Below are positions 33,328 to 42,021 of a DNA stretch of 64,000 nucleotides, in pieces (the stretch's first letter is position 1; the number at the start of each line of letters is the position of its first letter). The DNA is taken from positions 2,232,001-2,296,000 of the forward strand of contig CP046866.1 of assembly GCA_009789175.1 (NCBI GenBank), read 5' to 3'. The notes under the pieces are model-generated. The model was given only the letters and a program-made list of their open reading frames with translations. It searched no databases and had not been told where the DNA came from. The position numbers and the translations under genes are program-made. This DNA is from Salinibaculum litoreum. GTDB taxonomy: Archaea; Halobacteriota; Halobacteria; Halobacteriales; Haloarculaceae.

Positions 33328-33846
33328 ATGGGACCGACAGGCATGGCAGTAGTGAGGACGGTACTGCAGTTCAACCCGGAAGCACCGCCGGGACCGACGG
33401 TGGGCCCCGGTGTCGGCCTCGGGGGCAGTGCCATCGGTGCCTTCCTGACGACGCTATTGGTCGGCGCAATCATGATTGCGGTGGCCCCGGGGTACGTCGA
33501 GCGGATGGTCGAGACGGTCGCGGACGACGTGGTGAATTCAGTCATCTACGGCGTGGTCGCGCTCTTCGCGCTGGTTCTCGTGACGCTCTTGTTGTTTATC
33601 ACCATCGTCGGTGTCCTCGTGGCGATTCCGCTGGCTATCGTCGCAGGGGTCGTGTGGGCTGTCGGGGCCGCCATCGCCTTCATCGCCATCGGGGACCGGC
33701 TGGTCGGACACGACGATGGGTGGGCGAAGCCGCTCGTGGTCGGCGCAGCCATCAACGGCGGACTGGCGCTGACCGGTATCGGCGGCCTCGTCTCCTTCGT
33801 CGTCGGCGCTGCCGGGTTCGGGGCGGTGCTGGTGGACTACCAATAG
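33328..33846 (+). CDS. Polytopic membrane protein
   Basis: 172 aa from the ATG at 33328 (another ATG at 33343 is possible). Four hydrophobic helices are visible (about residues 30-50, 67-88, 90-115, 135-165), e.g. GAFLTTLLVGAIMIAVAP and VVALFALVLVTLLLFITIVG. The N-terminal part is Gly/Pro-rich. No family recognised beyond a general resemblance to bactofilin-neighbour or DUF8173-type haloarchaeal membrane proteins, which I cannot confirm. Divergent from the SHOCT operon. Confidence 0.7.
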   Translation: MGPTGMAVVRTVLQFNPEAPPGPTVGPGVGLGGSAIGAFLTTLLVGAIMIAVAPGYVERMVETVADDVVNSVIYGVVALFALVLVTLLLFITIVGVLVAIPLAIVAGVVWAVGAAIAFIAIGDRLVGHDDGWAKPLVVGAAINGGLALTGIGGLVSFVVGAAGFGAVLVDYQ

Positions 33847-34225
33847 CCCACTTTTTGCTGCGTCGGGTGTCGGGCGCGCCTTCGGCGCGCACCGCACCAG
33901 CGTGGCGGCTTTGCCGCCACGTTATACGGTTGCGGGCCGGCGGCCCGCAACCCACTCCTTGCAAAAACATGGGGAAAAAGGCTGCTCGGGCTCGGTAGAG
34001 CCCTCGCAGGTGCTATCGGAGTGTTGACCAGCCTTTCCCCGGCTTGCGCGATGAAACGCGCTCGCGGCCACGCGGGTCTATCGTAGCATCCGCGAACGAA
34101 GTGAGCGGTTCACCGCTCGCGCGCTACGCACGCGAGCGGCCTTTTTCACTATGTTTTTTCGGCGAGCGGTGCGCCACGCGGCGAAGCCGCGTGTGCGACA
34201 CCCGCAGCCGAAAAAAAGTAGTCGA
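33847..34225. other. 379-bp non-coding stretch rich in GC hairpins and repeat motifs
   Basis: No gene. Perfect hairpins: 33874-33890 (arms GCGCGCC), 33902-33920 (GTGGCGG), 33930-33950 (TTGCGGGCC), 34103-34118 (GAGCGG) and 34175-34193 (CACGCGGC). The AAAAACAT motif occurs as AAAAACATGGGGAAAAAGGC (33963-33982) and, on the opposite strand, at 34158-34139, so the two face each other about 156 bp apart. It lies between a membrane-protein gene and the aconitase 3' end. Confidence 0.6.
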
Positions 34226-36187
34226 CTAGTCGTCTGCGGGAGCGCCGCCTTCCTCTTCGTACTGCTGTTTGACGTGGGTGAGCTTCCCGCCGTCTGCGAG
34301 AATCTCACGCTCACGTGCGGATGCATCAAGGATGCCCGTCGCTTCCCAGTCGTCGTTCACGCGGATGGTGAACTCTTCCTGGCCGGAGCGGACGGCTTCT
34401 TCGACGTCGTCGACGATTTCGATGTCGTCGCCCTGGTCGATTTGCTCGTAGGTGTCCTCGTCGATCTCCAGGGGCAGGAGACCGAAGTTGAAGAGGTTCG
34501 CGCGGTGGATGCGCGCGAAGCTCTGTGCGAGAACGCCCTCGATGCCCAGATACATCGGACAGAGCGCGGCGTGCTCACGCGAGGAGCCCTGACCGTAGTT
34601 CTCGCCAGCGACGAGGAAGCCACCGTCAGAGTCCAGCGAGCGCTGGGCGAAGGTGTCGTCGACACGCGAGAGGGTGAACTCGCTGAGTTTGGGGATGTTC
34701 GACCGGTACATCAGGATGTCCTGCGTGGCAGGGATGATGTGGTCGGTCGTGATGTTGTCCTCCATCTTCAGCAGTGCCTCACCTTCGAGGTGGGAGTCAA
34801 GCGGGTCCTTCAGCGGCACGTCGCCGATGTTGGGACCTTTGATGAGTTCGTCGTCGACGGCCTCGTCGGGCTCGATGATGTCTTCCTCGGCACCCGCGTA
34901 GGTGTCGGGGAGTTCGAGACCGGGTGCCTCGATGTCGTCGTCGAGGTCGCGCGGGTCGACGATTTCGCCTTCGAGTGCGGCCGCGGCCGCAACCTCGGGC
35001 GAACAGAGATAGACGTTGTCGTCTTCGATACCGGAGCGACCCTCGAAGTTGCGGTTGAACGTCCGCAGGGAGACGGAGTCGGAACCGGGCACGTGGCCGA
35101 TGCCGATACAGGCACCACACGTGGCCTCGGAGAAGTTGACACCGGCGGCCATCAGTTCGGCCGTCCAGCCCTCACGGGCGAGCATCTCGCTTGCCTTCTT
35201 GGAGCCGGGTGCGACAATCATCTCCGTCGAGAGGTCGATGGTCTGGTCTTCGAGCATCTTCGCGGCCGGGAGGATGTCCTCGTAGCCGCCGTTGGTACAG
35301 GAGCCGATCATGACCTGCTCGACGTCCTCGCCGGCAGCCTCGCGAACCGGGACGACTTTGTCCGGCATCGAGGGCTGGGCGATGAGCGGTTCGAGGTCCG
35401 AGAGGTCGATAGTAATCTCGTCGGCGTACTCGGCGTCGTCGTCGGGCTGGAGGGGTTCGTAGGCGTCCTCGCGGCCGACGCGTTCGAGGTAATCCTCGGT
35501 CTGTTCGTCCGAGGGGAAGATGCTGGAGGTCGCACCGAGCTCGGTACCCATGTTGGTGATGGTCATGCGCTCGGGTGCGGTCAGCGACTCTACACCGGGG
35601 CCGGTGTACTCGAAGATTTTGCCGACGCCACCTTTCACGGAGAGGCGACGGAGCATCTCGAGGATGACGTCTTTCGCGGTGGCCCAGTCGGGGAGTTCGC
35701 CTTCGAGGCGAACGTTGACGACTTCGGGCATCTCGACATAGTAGGCACCGCCACCCATGGCGACGGCGACGTCCAGACCGCCCGAACCGATGGCGAGCTG
35801 GCCGAGTCCGCCGGGAGTCGGCGTGTGAGAGTCAGAGCCCAGCAGCGTCTTGCCGGGGGCCGCGAAGTTCTCGCGGTGGACGTTGTGACAGATACCGTTG
35901 CCCGGACGCGAGAAGTACGCACCGAAGGTACCGGCCGCAGAACGGAGGAAACGGTGGTCGTCAGTGTTCTTAAAGTCGAACTGGTAGGTCTGGTGGTCAC
36001 AGTACTGTGCGGCGAGTTCGGTCTGGACTTCGTCCAGTCCGAGCGCCTCGAACTGCAGCCAGACGAGCGTCCCAGTCGTGTCCTGTGTCAGGACCTGATC
36101 GATTTCGATGCCGATTTCCTCGCCGGGCTCGAGTTCGCCCTCGACGAGGTGGTCATCGAGAATCTTTTCGGTAAGTGTCTGTCCCAT
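34226..36187 (-). CDS. acn: Aconitate hydratase
   Basis: 653 aa, usual for haloarchaeal aconitase, the TCA-cycle enzyme that interconverts citrate and isocitrate. The 4Fe-4S ligands are Cys297 (MIGSCTNGGYEDI), Cys357 and Cys360 (ATCGACIGIGH). Other family blocks: LLGSDSHTPTPGGLGQLAIG near residue 116-135 and GQGSSREHAALCP in the C-terminal swivel domain. It stands alone. The very long open frame on the opposite strand is a high-GC shadow. Confidence 0.97.
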   Translation of the reverse strand: MGQTLTEKILDDHLVEGELEPGEEIGIEIDQVLTQDTTGTLVWLQFEALGLDEVQTELAAQYCDHQTYQFDFKNTDDHRFLRSAAGTFGAYFSRPGNGICHNVHRENFAAPGKTLLGSDSHTPTPGGLGQLAIGSGGLDVAVAMGGGAYYVEMPEVVNVRLEGELPDWATAKDVILEMLRRLSVKGGVGKIFEYTGPGVESLTAPERMTITNMGTELGATSSIFPSDEQTEDYLERVGREDAYEPLQPDDDAEYADEITIDLSDLEPLIAQPSMPDKVVPVREAAGEDVEQVMIGSCTNGGYEDILPAAKMLEDQTIDLSTEMIVAPGSKKASEMLAREGWTAELMAAGVNFSEATCGACIGIGHVPGSDSVSLRTFNRNFEGRSGIEDDNVYLCSPEVAAAAALEGEIVDPRDLDDDIEAPGLELPDTYAGAEEDIIEPDEAVDDELIKGPNIGDVPLKDPLDSHLEGEALLKMEDNITTDHIIPATQDILMYRSNIPKLSEFTLSRVDDTFAQRSLDSDGGFLVAGENYGQGSSREHAALCPMYLGIEGVLAQSFARIHRANLFNFGLLPLEIDEDTYEQIDQGDDIEIVDDVEEAVRSGQEEFTIRVNDDWEATGILDASAREREILADGGKLTHVKQQYEEEGGAPADD

Positions 36188-36447
36188 AGCGTTCTAGCGT
36201 GGACTATCCGTAGACATAAATCATGTTGTTCGAATGCCTCACTCCGGCAATATTCGCGGCGTGGGAGACTCCCACGACCTAATCAAGTATCGTCCACGTG
36301 ATAACGGCAATAGCGACGGTCTCCAGCAGATGAAAGAGCCACATCGCCTGCCAGGCCACGTCGGGGACCTGGGTGGTACGACGGAGTTGAAGGGGAATGT
36401 ATCCCGAGATCCGGCACCGTTTTGCCGGCGGCGGCGGAGAGACGGGT

Positions 36448-36915
36448 ATGTTCAAAAGTGGCCGTTTCGTCGCCAGCCACCTCGGAGAACTGCGCGAGAG
36501 CCAGGTCCAACCCAACGGCGTCGACCTGACGCTTGGGACCGTCTTCGAGCAGGTCGAACCCGGGCGTATCGAGCGCGGCGACAAGACCGTCGGCGAGCGC
36601 CGTGAACTCGACGCCGACGAAGAGGGCACCTATCATCTGGAGCCGGGTGGCTACGTCGTCCGCTACGCCGAACGGGTCGTGATTCCCGAGAACCACGTCG
36701 GCTTTCTCTATCCCCGCTCGTCGCTGTTGCGCAACTCCTGTATGCTGGATACGGCAGTCTGGGACGCCGGCTACGAGGGACGGGGCGAGGGACTGCTGGA
36801 AGTGTATCATCCAATCGAGCTCCAGCAGGGCGCCCGCATCGCCCAGTTGGTTCTGGCCGATGCCGCCCACGAGGGTACCTACGAGGGGTCCTACCAGGGC
36901 GAACACCTGGAATAG
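36448..36915 (+). CDS. dut: dUTP diphosphatase / dCTP deaminase-family protein
   Basis: 155 aa from the ATG at 36448. Motifs include QVQPNGVDLTLGTVF, FLYPRSSLLRNSCML (the R-S-S-L signature intact) and AVWDAGYEGRGEGLLEVYHP. This fits the deoxyuridine triphosphatase/dCTP deaminase superfamily: it removes dUTP or makes dUMP from dCTP. It carries the intact RSSL signature that the protein at 24498-24920 lacks, so it is the better candidate for the active enzyme. A longer frame upstream starting at 36397 is rejected. Confidence 0.85.
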   Translation: MFKSGRFVASHLGELRESQVQPNGVDLTLGTVFEQVEPGRIERGDKTVGERRELDADEEGTYHLEPGGYVVRYAERVVIPENHVGFLYPRSSLLRNSCMLDTAVWDAGYEGRGEGLLEVYHPIELQQGARIAQLVLADAAHEGTYEGSYQGEHLE

Positions 36916-37132
36916 CCAGTCGTGCCTGAATATCCAAGCAGTATCCATATATAGAGACGAACCGATATCCAGAGTGCCGCGTTGGGGGGAGAGTGACCCG
37001 GACCGTGCCTCTGACAGATTCTGCCCGGCGATGCCAACCTCCAACCGGCAACAGATGGCGGGACACTCTGTCTCGCCTTCGTTTCAAATTTTACTGACAA
37101 GTATTATGGAGGTGTAGACGGTACCGTTGGGC
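36916..37132. other. AT-rich intergenic region upstream of the bat-type regulator
   Basis: Contains GAATATCCAAGCAGTATCC and CGATATCCAGAG, i.e. several ATATCC-like hexamers around 36932-36980, next to TATATATAG at about 36950. A TATA-like TTCAAATTTTAC lies at 37083-37094, fitting a start near 37115. No convincing open frame; a four-codon frame begins at 37106. Confidence 0.4.
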
Positions 37133-37777
37133 ATGATAGCTGAGGTGCAGTTCGAGAGCCCACTCCTCCGGGAAACGGTCAGGGAGGTACCCACGGAGGA
37201 GGTGGCTATCGAACAACTCGACTCGGCTGAGCGGGTCCCATTGCGGGCGGTTTGCTGGTTGGCGGACGACCACGCCAGGGCGTTCGAGGAGGGTCTGGCG
37301 GCCGACCGAACGGTCGCCGAGGCGACCCACGTTGTCGAGACGCCACAGGGCCACCAGTACGACGTGACGTATCGCGGGGAGTTCGCGGGGACGGAGCTGT
37401 ACGACATCGTCATCGGGACGGGCGGTATCTTCGTTGCGGGCCGCCGGCACGCCGACGCCTGGGAGGTCGAACTCCGCTTTCCCGACCGGGAGGCGTTCAA
37501 GATGTTTTGCGAGGAGTGTGAGCGGACCGATGTCGACCCAGGGGTGCAGGCGATTCACGACCAGAACGAGACGGCGCGAGCAGCGCAGTACGACATCAGC
37601 GAGCCACAGCGGGAAATCCTCCTGCTGGCCGCACGCGAGGGATACTTCGAGGTGCCACGGGCTGTCTCGCTTGCTGACCTGGCGGCTGACATTGGCGTCT
37701 CCAGTCAGGCGGCCTCGGAACGGCTCCGCCGGGGTTTGGACTCGCTAGTCGAACGGACACTCCTCACACCCGAGTGA
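37133..37777 (+). CDS. HTH bat-type (bacterio-opsin activator-like) regulator
   Basis: 214 aa. An N-terminal sensor-type domain (about residues 1-150) is followed by the bat-type helix-turn-helix: SEPQREILLLAAREGYFEVP and VSLADLAADIGVSSQAASER, ending LLTPE. The family is a haloarchaeal transcription factor group; targets cannot be told here. The ATG at 37133 gives MIAEVQFESPLLRE; a TTG six bases earlier is not preferred. Confidence 0.88.
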   Translation: MIAEVQFESPLLRETVREVPTEEVAIEQLDSAERVPLRAVCWLADDHARAFEEGLAADRTVAEATHVVETPQGHQYDVTYRGEFAGTELYDIVIGTGGIFVAGRRHADAWEVELRFPDREAFKMFCEECERTDVDPGVQAIHDQNETARAAQYDISEPQREILLLAAREGYFEVPRAVSLADLAADIGVSSQAASERLRRGLDSLVERTLLTPE

Positions 37778-37883
37778 TAGACCGCGTATTTTGTAGCGGG
37801 AACGGGCCGAGTCGACCAGAAGAAGTTGCGACAATGACGTTTTCGCCGGGAGTTCTTTCAGGTTCTGAAACTGCTCGGTGATA

Positions 37884-37891
37884 TTATATAT
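37884..37891 (+). promoter_or_regulatory. TATA box of the HalOD1-domain gene
   Basis: TTATATAT about 25 bp before the ATG at 37915, a textbook haloarchaeal arrangement for a leaderless message. Confidence 0.6.
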
Positions 37892-37914
37892 GCGAAACGG
37901 CCTTACTAGTCGAT

Positions 37915-38178
37915 ATGAGTTCCGAGAACGGTGACGTGTATATCATGAGCCCGTCGGGTGACGAGGAGTGGGTTAGCCCGACACCGGTCCGGACTGCAAT
38001 CGCGGACGCGGTCGCTGACGCGACGGACCTTGCGGGGGACGAGGTCGGTGACATCGAGGAGTATGTCGACCTGCCTGCGCTACGGGCGGTGATAGATGGA
38101 GACGAGGAGCAGCTGACCTTTAGCGTCGAGGACCACGAGGTCACCATCACCGACGAGGGCGACATCCAGGTCGACTAA
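37915..38178 (+). CDS. HalOD1-domain protein
   Basis: 87 aa. Matches the short HalOD1 output-domain proteins of haloarchaea: an N-terminal tail, then VRTAIADAVADATDLAGDEV, VDLPALRAVIDGDE and a beta hairpin LTFSVEDHEVTITDEGDIQV. The role of HalOD1 is unknown; it is thought to be an output or dimerisation module in signalling. Its stop overlaps the queC stop by 4 bp (convergent). Confidence 0.85.
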   Translation: MSSENGDVYIMSPSGDEEWVSPTPVRTAIADAVADATDLAGDEVGDIEEYVDLPALRAVIDGDEEQLTFSVEDHEVTITDEGDIQVD

Positions 38179-38864
38179 TAGGACGGACGGGTCTCGTAGT
38201 CAAGCGGGTCACGAGCGCCCGCCGTCTGGAACGCTTGCAGGCGGTACGCGCACGCGTCACAGGTGCCACAGGCGGGCTGTTCCGACCGGTAGCAACTCCA
38301 GGTCTGCTCGAAGGGGACGCCCAGTTCCAGCCCGCGCTCGACGATATCCGTCTTCGAATCCGCCGCGAAGGGAGCCTCGATTGCTATCTCGGTGTCCGGT
38401 TTCGTGCCGGTGTCGACCACCTGCTGGAAGGCCTCGAAGAAGGCCGGCCGGCAGTCCGGATACCCCGAAAAGTCCTCGCTGTGCGCGCCGATGAACACAG
38501 CCGAACAGTCGTTTGCTTCGGCATACGAAACCGCCATCGAGAGCAGGTTCGCGTTCCGGAAGGGGACATACGAGGCTGGTACCTCGTCGCTGTCCAGGTC
38601 CGCGTCGGCTATCTCCTGGTCGCTGGTCAGCGAGGACCCACCGATGTGCGCGAGATGGTCGGTCTCGATAGGAAGAAAGTCCGCGGCACCGGTCTCCTCG
38701 GCCAGCGCCTCCGCACACGCCCACTCGCGTTCGGCTGTCTCCTGTCCGTAGGAGGTGTGCAACAGATAGAGGTCGTACCCGCGTGCCTGTGCCTCGTAAG
38801 CCGCCGTGGCGCTGTCCATCCCGCCGGATGCGAGGACGACAGCGCGGTCGGTTGTCTCAGTCAT
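38175..38864 (-). CDS. queC: 7-cyano-7-deazaguanine synthase QueC
   Basis: 229 aa from the ATG at 38864; upstream in-frame extension is unlike the family. PP-loop SGGMDS (residues 13-18), later GAHSEDFSGYPDCRPAFFEA, and zinc-site cysteines CYRSEQPACGTCDAC near the C-terminus. Converts 7-carboxy-7-deazaguanine to preQ0 with ATP and ammonia, supplying archaeosine for tRNA. Third gene of queD-queE-queC, 10 bp after queE. Confidence 0.96.
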   Translation of the reverse strand: MTETTDRAVVLASGGMDSATAAYEAQARGYDLYLLHTSYGQETAEREWACAEALAEETGAADFLPIETDHLAHIGGSSLTSDQEIADADLDSDEVPASYVPFRNANLLSMAVSYAEANDCSAVFIGAHSEDFSGYPDCRPAFFEAFQQVVDTGTKPDTEIAIEAPFAADSKTDIVERGLELGVPFEQTWSCYRSEQPACGTCDACAYRLQAFQTAGARDPLDYETRPSY

Positions 38865-38874
38865 GGATGATGTC

Positions 38875-39672
38875 TCAGGTTTCAGGTGCGTCGTTCCAGA
38901 GGTCGACGTGTAGTCGTGGTGTGTACCGGTATCCGTACTCGACGGCCAGTTCGGCGACCGTCTCACGAGTCCCGGCGAGACCCTCGCGGGTCTGTCCTTC
39001 TGGCATCAGGAGGACGCGCTCGTCGGGGACTGTCGCTGCCGTCACCCCCCGCAGGTCCGAGAGCAGGTCCTCGATTTCGGGCATGTCGTCGGGCCCAGTG
39101 ACGACGAACTTCAACTGGAAGTCGTAGCGTTCGGTCAGCCGAGCCAGCGCGTCCATATCGAGGCGGCGCTGTTCGTGACGGTCTGCCCACTCGCCGTCGC
39201 CGCTGGGGTCGCGGTCGGGAGTCGGCGTCGAACTGGCCAGTTTCGGGCTGATACTCACGAGGTCGATGGGTGCCTCGGTATCGATGGTGCCGTTTGTCTC
39301 GACGGTGGTGTGATAGCCAGCGTCAGCAAGCCGTTCCAGCAGCGTCGTCGTCTCCTCGTGCATGAGGGGTTCGCCGCCGGTGACGACGACGTGGTCGTGG
39401 CCGTAGTCCGCAACCGCGGCATGGACGTCCTCGATAGAGAGCCACGCGTGGGTGGGCTCCCAGGAGGTGTGATAGGAGTCACAGAACCAACACCGGAGGT
39501 TACAGCCGCTGGTCCGGACGAACGTCGAGGGGACACCCGCGAGTCGCCCCTCCCCTTGCAGGGAGTCGAACAGTTCGTTGACCGGCAGGGCGTTTGCCGG
39601 TGTGTCCTCGGGCGTGCTGGCCGACGGCTCCGCGTACTCGTCCCCAGGTTCGGGGTCGCTACTGACTGGCAT
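38875..39672 (-). CDS. queE: 7-carboxy-7-deazaguanine synthase QueE (radical SAM)
   Basis: 265 aa. The radical-SAM cluster is Cys57-x3-Cys61-x2-Cys64 (SGCNLRCWFCDSYHTSW) and GGEPLM follows, as expected. It rearranges carboxy-tetrahydropterin to 7-carboxy-7-deazaguanine. The first ~28 residues are a polar extension. The ATG overlaps the queD 3' end by 14 bp, implying coupled translation. Confidence 0.96.
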   Translation of the reverse strand: MPVSSDPEPGDEYAEPSASTPEDTPANALPVNELFDSLQGEGRLAGVPSTFVRTSGCNLRCWFCDSYHTSWEPTHAWLSIEDVHAAVADYGHDHVVVTGGEPLMHEETTTLLERLADAGYHTTVETNGTIDTEAPIDLVSISPKLASSTPTPDRDPSGDGEWADRHEQRRLDMDALARLTERYDFQLKFVVTGPDDMPEIEDLLSDLRGVTAATVPDERVLLMPEGQTREGLAGTRETVAELAVEYGYRYTPRLHVDLWNDAPET

Positions 39673-40120
39673 GGCTGGCAGCGAGTTCGCCCGTCTCCCG
39701 GACCGTCGCAGCCACCTCGGAGACAGTGTCGGGCAGGCGCTCGCGCAACTTCGCTTCCAGCAGGGCGCTCATCACCTCGGCAGTCGGCGGCGCGTCGAGG
39801 ACGACAACGCCGTCGCCGTCGCCGCTGTCCTCGAAGGCGTCGACGAGTGGGTCACCGGCCTCCAGCAAAAAGCGGTGGTCCCACTCCCCGATAACGTCGG
39901 TCACGACGCCCTTGTCGACGACCCACCCCTCCGCGGTCACCGCGCCGGTAATCTCGACGGTCACGGCGTAGTTGTGCCCGTGGGGGCGCGAACACTTCCC
40001 GTCGTGGTGCTGGATACGGTGGCCCGTCGAGATACGTATGGGCCGGTCGCCGCCGACGACGAGTGTCCGCTCGCCGGCATCGGACAGCGAAATCTGCTCT
40101 TCGAGTGTTCGTTCAGTCAT
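39659..40120 (-). CDS. queD: 6-carboxytetrahydropterin synthase QueD
   Basis: 153 aa. Zinc ligands His34, His47 and His49 (RPHGHNY) and the catalytic Cys43 (GKCSRPHGHNY) are present. It converts dihydroneopterin triphosphate to carboxy-tetrahydropterin, the first dedicated step to preQ0. Leads the operon queD-queE-queC; divergent from the Lrp-type gene. Confidence 0.93.
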   Translation of the reverse strand: MTERTLEEQISLSDAGERTLVVGGDRPIRISTGHRIQHHDGKCSRPHGHNYAVTVEITGAVTAEGWVVDKGVVTDVIGEWDHRFLLEAGDPLVDAFEDSGDGDGVVVLDAPPTAEVMSALLEAKLRERLPDTVSEVAATVRETGELAASHASQ

Positions 40121-40253
40121 ACTGCAGCCTTATCGAGTGTGTTCTTAAACAGTCCGACTGACGGTCGTCGTGGTCGGTCACTGTCGACAGTCGCTCGGAG
40201 ATACGGCTATTTGGGACACGCGATTCAATCCGCCGACTTCCGAAGTGGGCGAC

Positions 40254-40769
40254 ATGACAGAGGACCCGCTGGACAACCTCGACAGACGCATCCTCCACCT
40301 ACTACAAATCGACGCCCGGAATGCGACCGATACCGACATCGCCCGGGAGACCGGCGTATCGGCCACGACTATCCACAACCGCATCGAGACACTCGAAGAG
40401 GCAGGTATCGTCGTCAGCTACAACCCGGAAATCGACTACGAAGAGGCTGGCTACCCGATGCGCGTACTGTTCATCTGTTCGGTCGACCTCGCGAAACGGT
40501 CGGCGTTCGCCCAGGAGGCACTGGAAGTTCGAGGCGTCGTCAACGTGAGAGAGATGTTAGCCGGCGAGGAAAATCTGCACGTCGAAGTCGTCGCCGAGTC
40601 GACGAGCGAAATCAAACAGAGCACGGAACAGCTCAACGAACTGGGACTGCGTATCGTGAGCAGTAACATCCTCGCAGAGGAGCGGATTCAGCCCTGGAAC
40701 CACTTCCACCAGAACCTACCCGGCAGCGACGACGATACGCTGTCGGAGGACGGCACTCCCGGGTCGTGA
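40254..40769 (+). CDS. Lrp/AsnC-family transcriptional regulator
   Basis: 171 aa from the ATG at 40254 (MTEDPLDNLDRRILHLLQID). An N-terminal winged helix (ATDTDIARETGVSATTIHNR) is followed by a RAM-like ligand domain. Such regulators answer amino-acid or other metabolite levels; the target is unknown. Divergent from queD. An upstream in-frame ATG at 40170 gives an unlike N-terminus and is not chosen. Confidence 0.9.
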   Translation: MTEDPLDNLDRRILHLLQIDARNATDTDIARETGVSATTIHNRIETLEEAGIVVSYNPEIDYEEAGYPMRVLFICSVDLAKRSAFAQEALEVRGVVNVREMLAGEENLHVEVVAESTSEIKQSTEQLNELGLRIVSSNILAEERIQPWNHFHQNLPGSDDDTLSEDGTPGS

Positions 40770-40900
40770 CGCACGGAACCAGTCGGCGTCCAATCGTGTA
40801 GTTTGAAAAGTCAAGCAATTACGCCGTGTCGTTGCATTTGTAAAATTGCTAAAATTTTCACGAAAAAGAGCTTAAACAGATACAGACCATCGAAGGAAGC

Positions 40901-41248
40901 ATGACTGCAAGGGAAGGGACACAGCTAGACCAGCAGTTCGACCTCCTGGCACACCCGTACAGGCGACACGTACTGCACTATCTGTCGAAACACACGACAG
41001 CAACGGACATGACCACGCTCGCGTCCGAAATCGCGGACCGAGACACCGAACAGGGGAAGGATATGACACGCAAGGATATCGAGATAGCCCTGTATCACCG
41101 GCACCTGCCCAAACTGGCCGAGGCCAACATCATCGACATCGACTACGAGGAACGCACCGTGGAATACACCCACACGGGGCAACTCGACCGGTTTCTCGAC
41201 GAGGCTGTCCACGTCGACGACCCTGGCTGGCAGGCGAGCGGTCCCTGA
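40901..41248 (+). CDS. DUF7344-type winged-helix protein
   Basis: 115 aa. FDLLAHPYRRHVLHYLSKHT and HRHLPKLAEANIIDIDYEER are the helix-turn-helix and wing of a haloarchaeal DNA-binding family (DUF7344, recalled). Its promoter region (40800-40900) is AT-rich with AAAATTTTC and GCTTAAAC near 40850-40875, the latter a candidate TATA box. Function unknown. Confidence 0.85.
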   Translation: MTAREGTQLDQQFDLLAHPYRRHVLHYLSKHTTATDMTTLASEIADRDTEQGKDMTRKDIEIALYHRHLPKLAEANIIDIDYEERTVEYTHTGQLDRFLDEAVHVDDPGWQASGP

Positions 41249-41300
41249 CCACCGGAAAGTAGATGAAACGCCCGGTTAGTCCCGCCGACGGAACCGACAG

Positions 41301-41942
41301 TCAGGCCCCCTCGACGAGACGGCGAAGCTGTTCCGGCGGGACGGCACCGCGAGCAGCATACCCCTCGTAGGCGAACGTCGGGACGCCGGTGACGCCCTCA
41401 CGACGCGCCCGGTCGAACTGGTCGTGTAACTCCGCCCGGAGCGCGTCATCGGCGTACGCCTCTTCGACGACCGAAGGGTCCAACCCCGCCGACTCCGCGA
41501 CATCCCGGAGCACGTCCTCGTCACCGATATCCCGGCCATCCGTCCACAGCGCCTCCAGCAGTGCCTCGTCCAGTGCGAGCCATTGGTCGTAGTCGTAGCT
41601 GTCGTCGGTCTTGACGTAGTAAGAGACCAGTTGTGCATCGAAGGAATCCACGTCCGTAGCGATGTCCAGGTCCATCTCCACCTCGTATCTCTCCTGGAGG
41701 CGACGGACGTTTTCTTTCGCCTGCTCGAAGTACTCCTCGTCTTTCCCGTTGTCGACCGACGGGTCGATCTCTCCGTCGCTGGTTCGCTGGCCGGCCCGGA
41801 GGTCGAATGGATGCCAGTCGATGCGCAACTGTTGCTCACGGTCGTCCTGATACCGGCGCAACGACTCGCGGCCCAGATAACAGAACGGACAGACGTAATC
41901 GGAGTAAACGGTTATCGACCCCCTGCTCTCCGTGTCACTCAT
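41301..41942 (-). CDS. DsbA/FrnE-family oxidoreductase-like protein
   Basis: 213 aa from the ATG at 41942 (MSDTESRGSITVYSDYVCPF). The thioredoxin-fold CPFC motif is at Cys18-Pro-Phe-Cys21 and the helical insert and GVPTFAYEGYAARGAVPPEQ close the fold. FrnE-like proteins are cytosolic, DsbA-related thiol oxidoreductases or isomerases. No membrane or secretion signal. It is divergent from the carotenoid oxygenase gene. Confidence 0.9.
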   Translation of the reverse strand: MSDTESRGSITVYSDYVCPFCYLGRESLRRYQDDREQQLRIDWHPFDLRAGQRTSDGEIDPSVDNGKDEEYFEQAKENVRRLQERYEVEMDLDIATDVDSFDAQLVSYYVKTDDSYDYDQWLALDEALLEALWTDGRDIGDEDVLRDVAESAGLDPSVVEEAYADDALRAELHDQFDRARREGVTGVPTFAYEGYAARGAVPPEQLRRLVEGA

Positions 41943-42021
41943 ACGCTTGCTTTGTCCCGAGTGCTGATAAGCCCACGGCGGTTTCAGTGTTGCCGCCAGT
42001 CCATGCGCCCACGCTAGATTC

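Noticed and set aside
34151-36301. 716-codon plus-strand open frame antisense to aconitase
   Set aside because: Shadow of a gene with intact Fe-S ligands; composition is that of a reverse-strand artefact.
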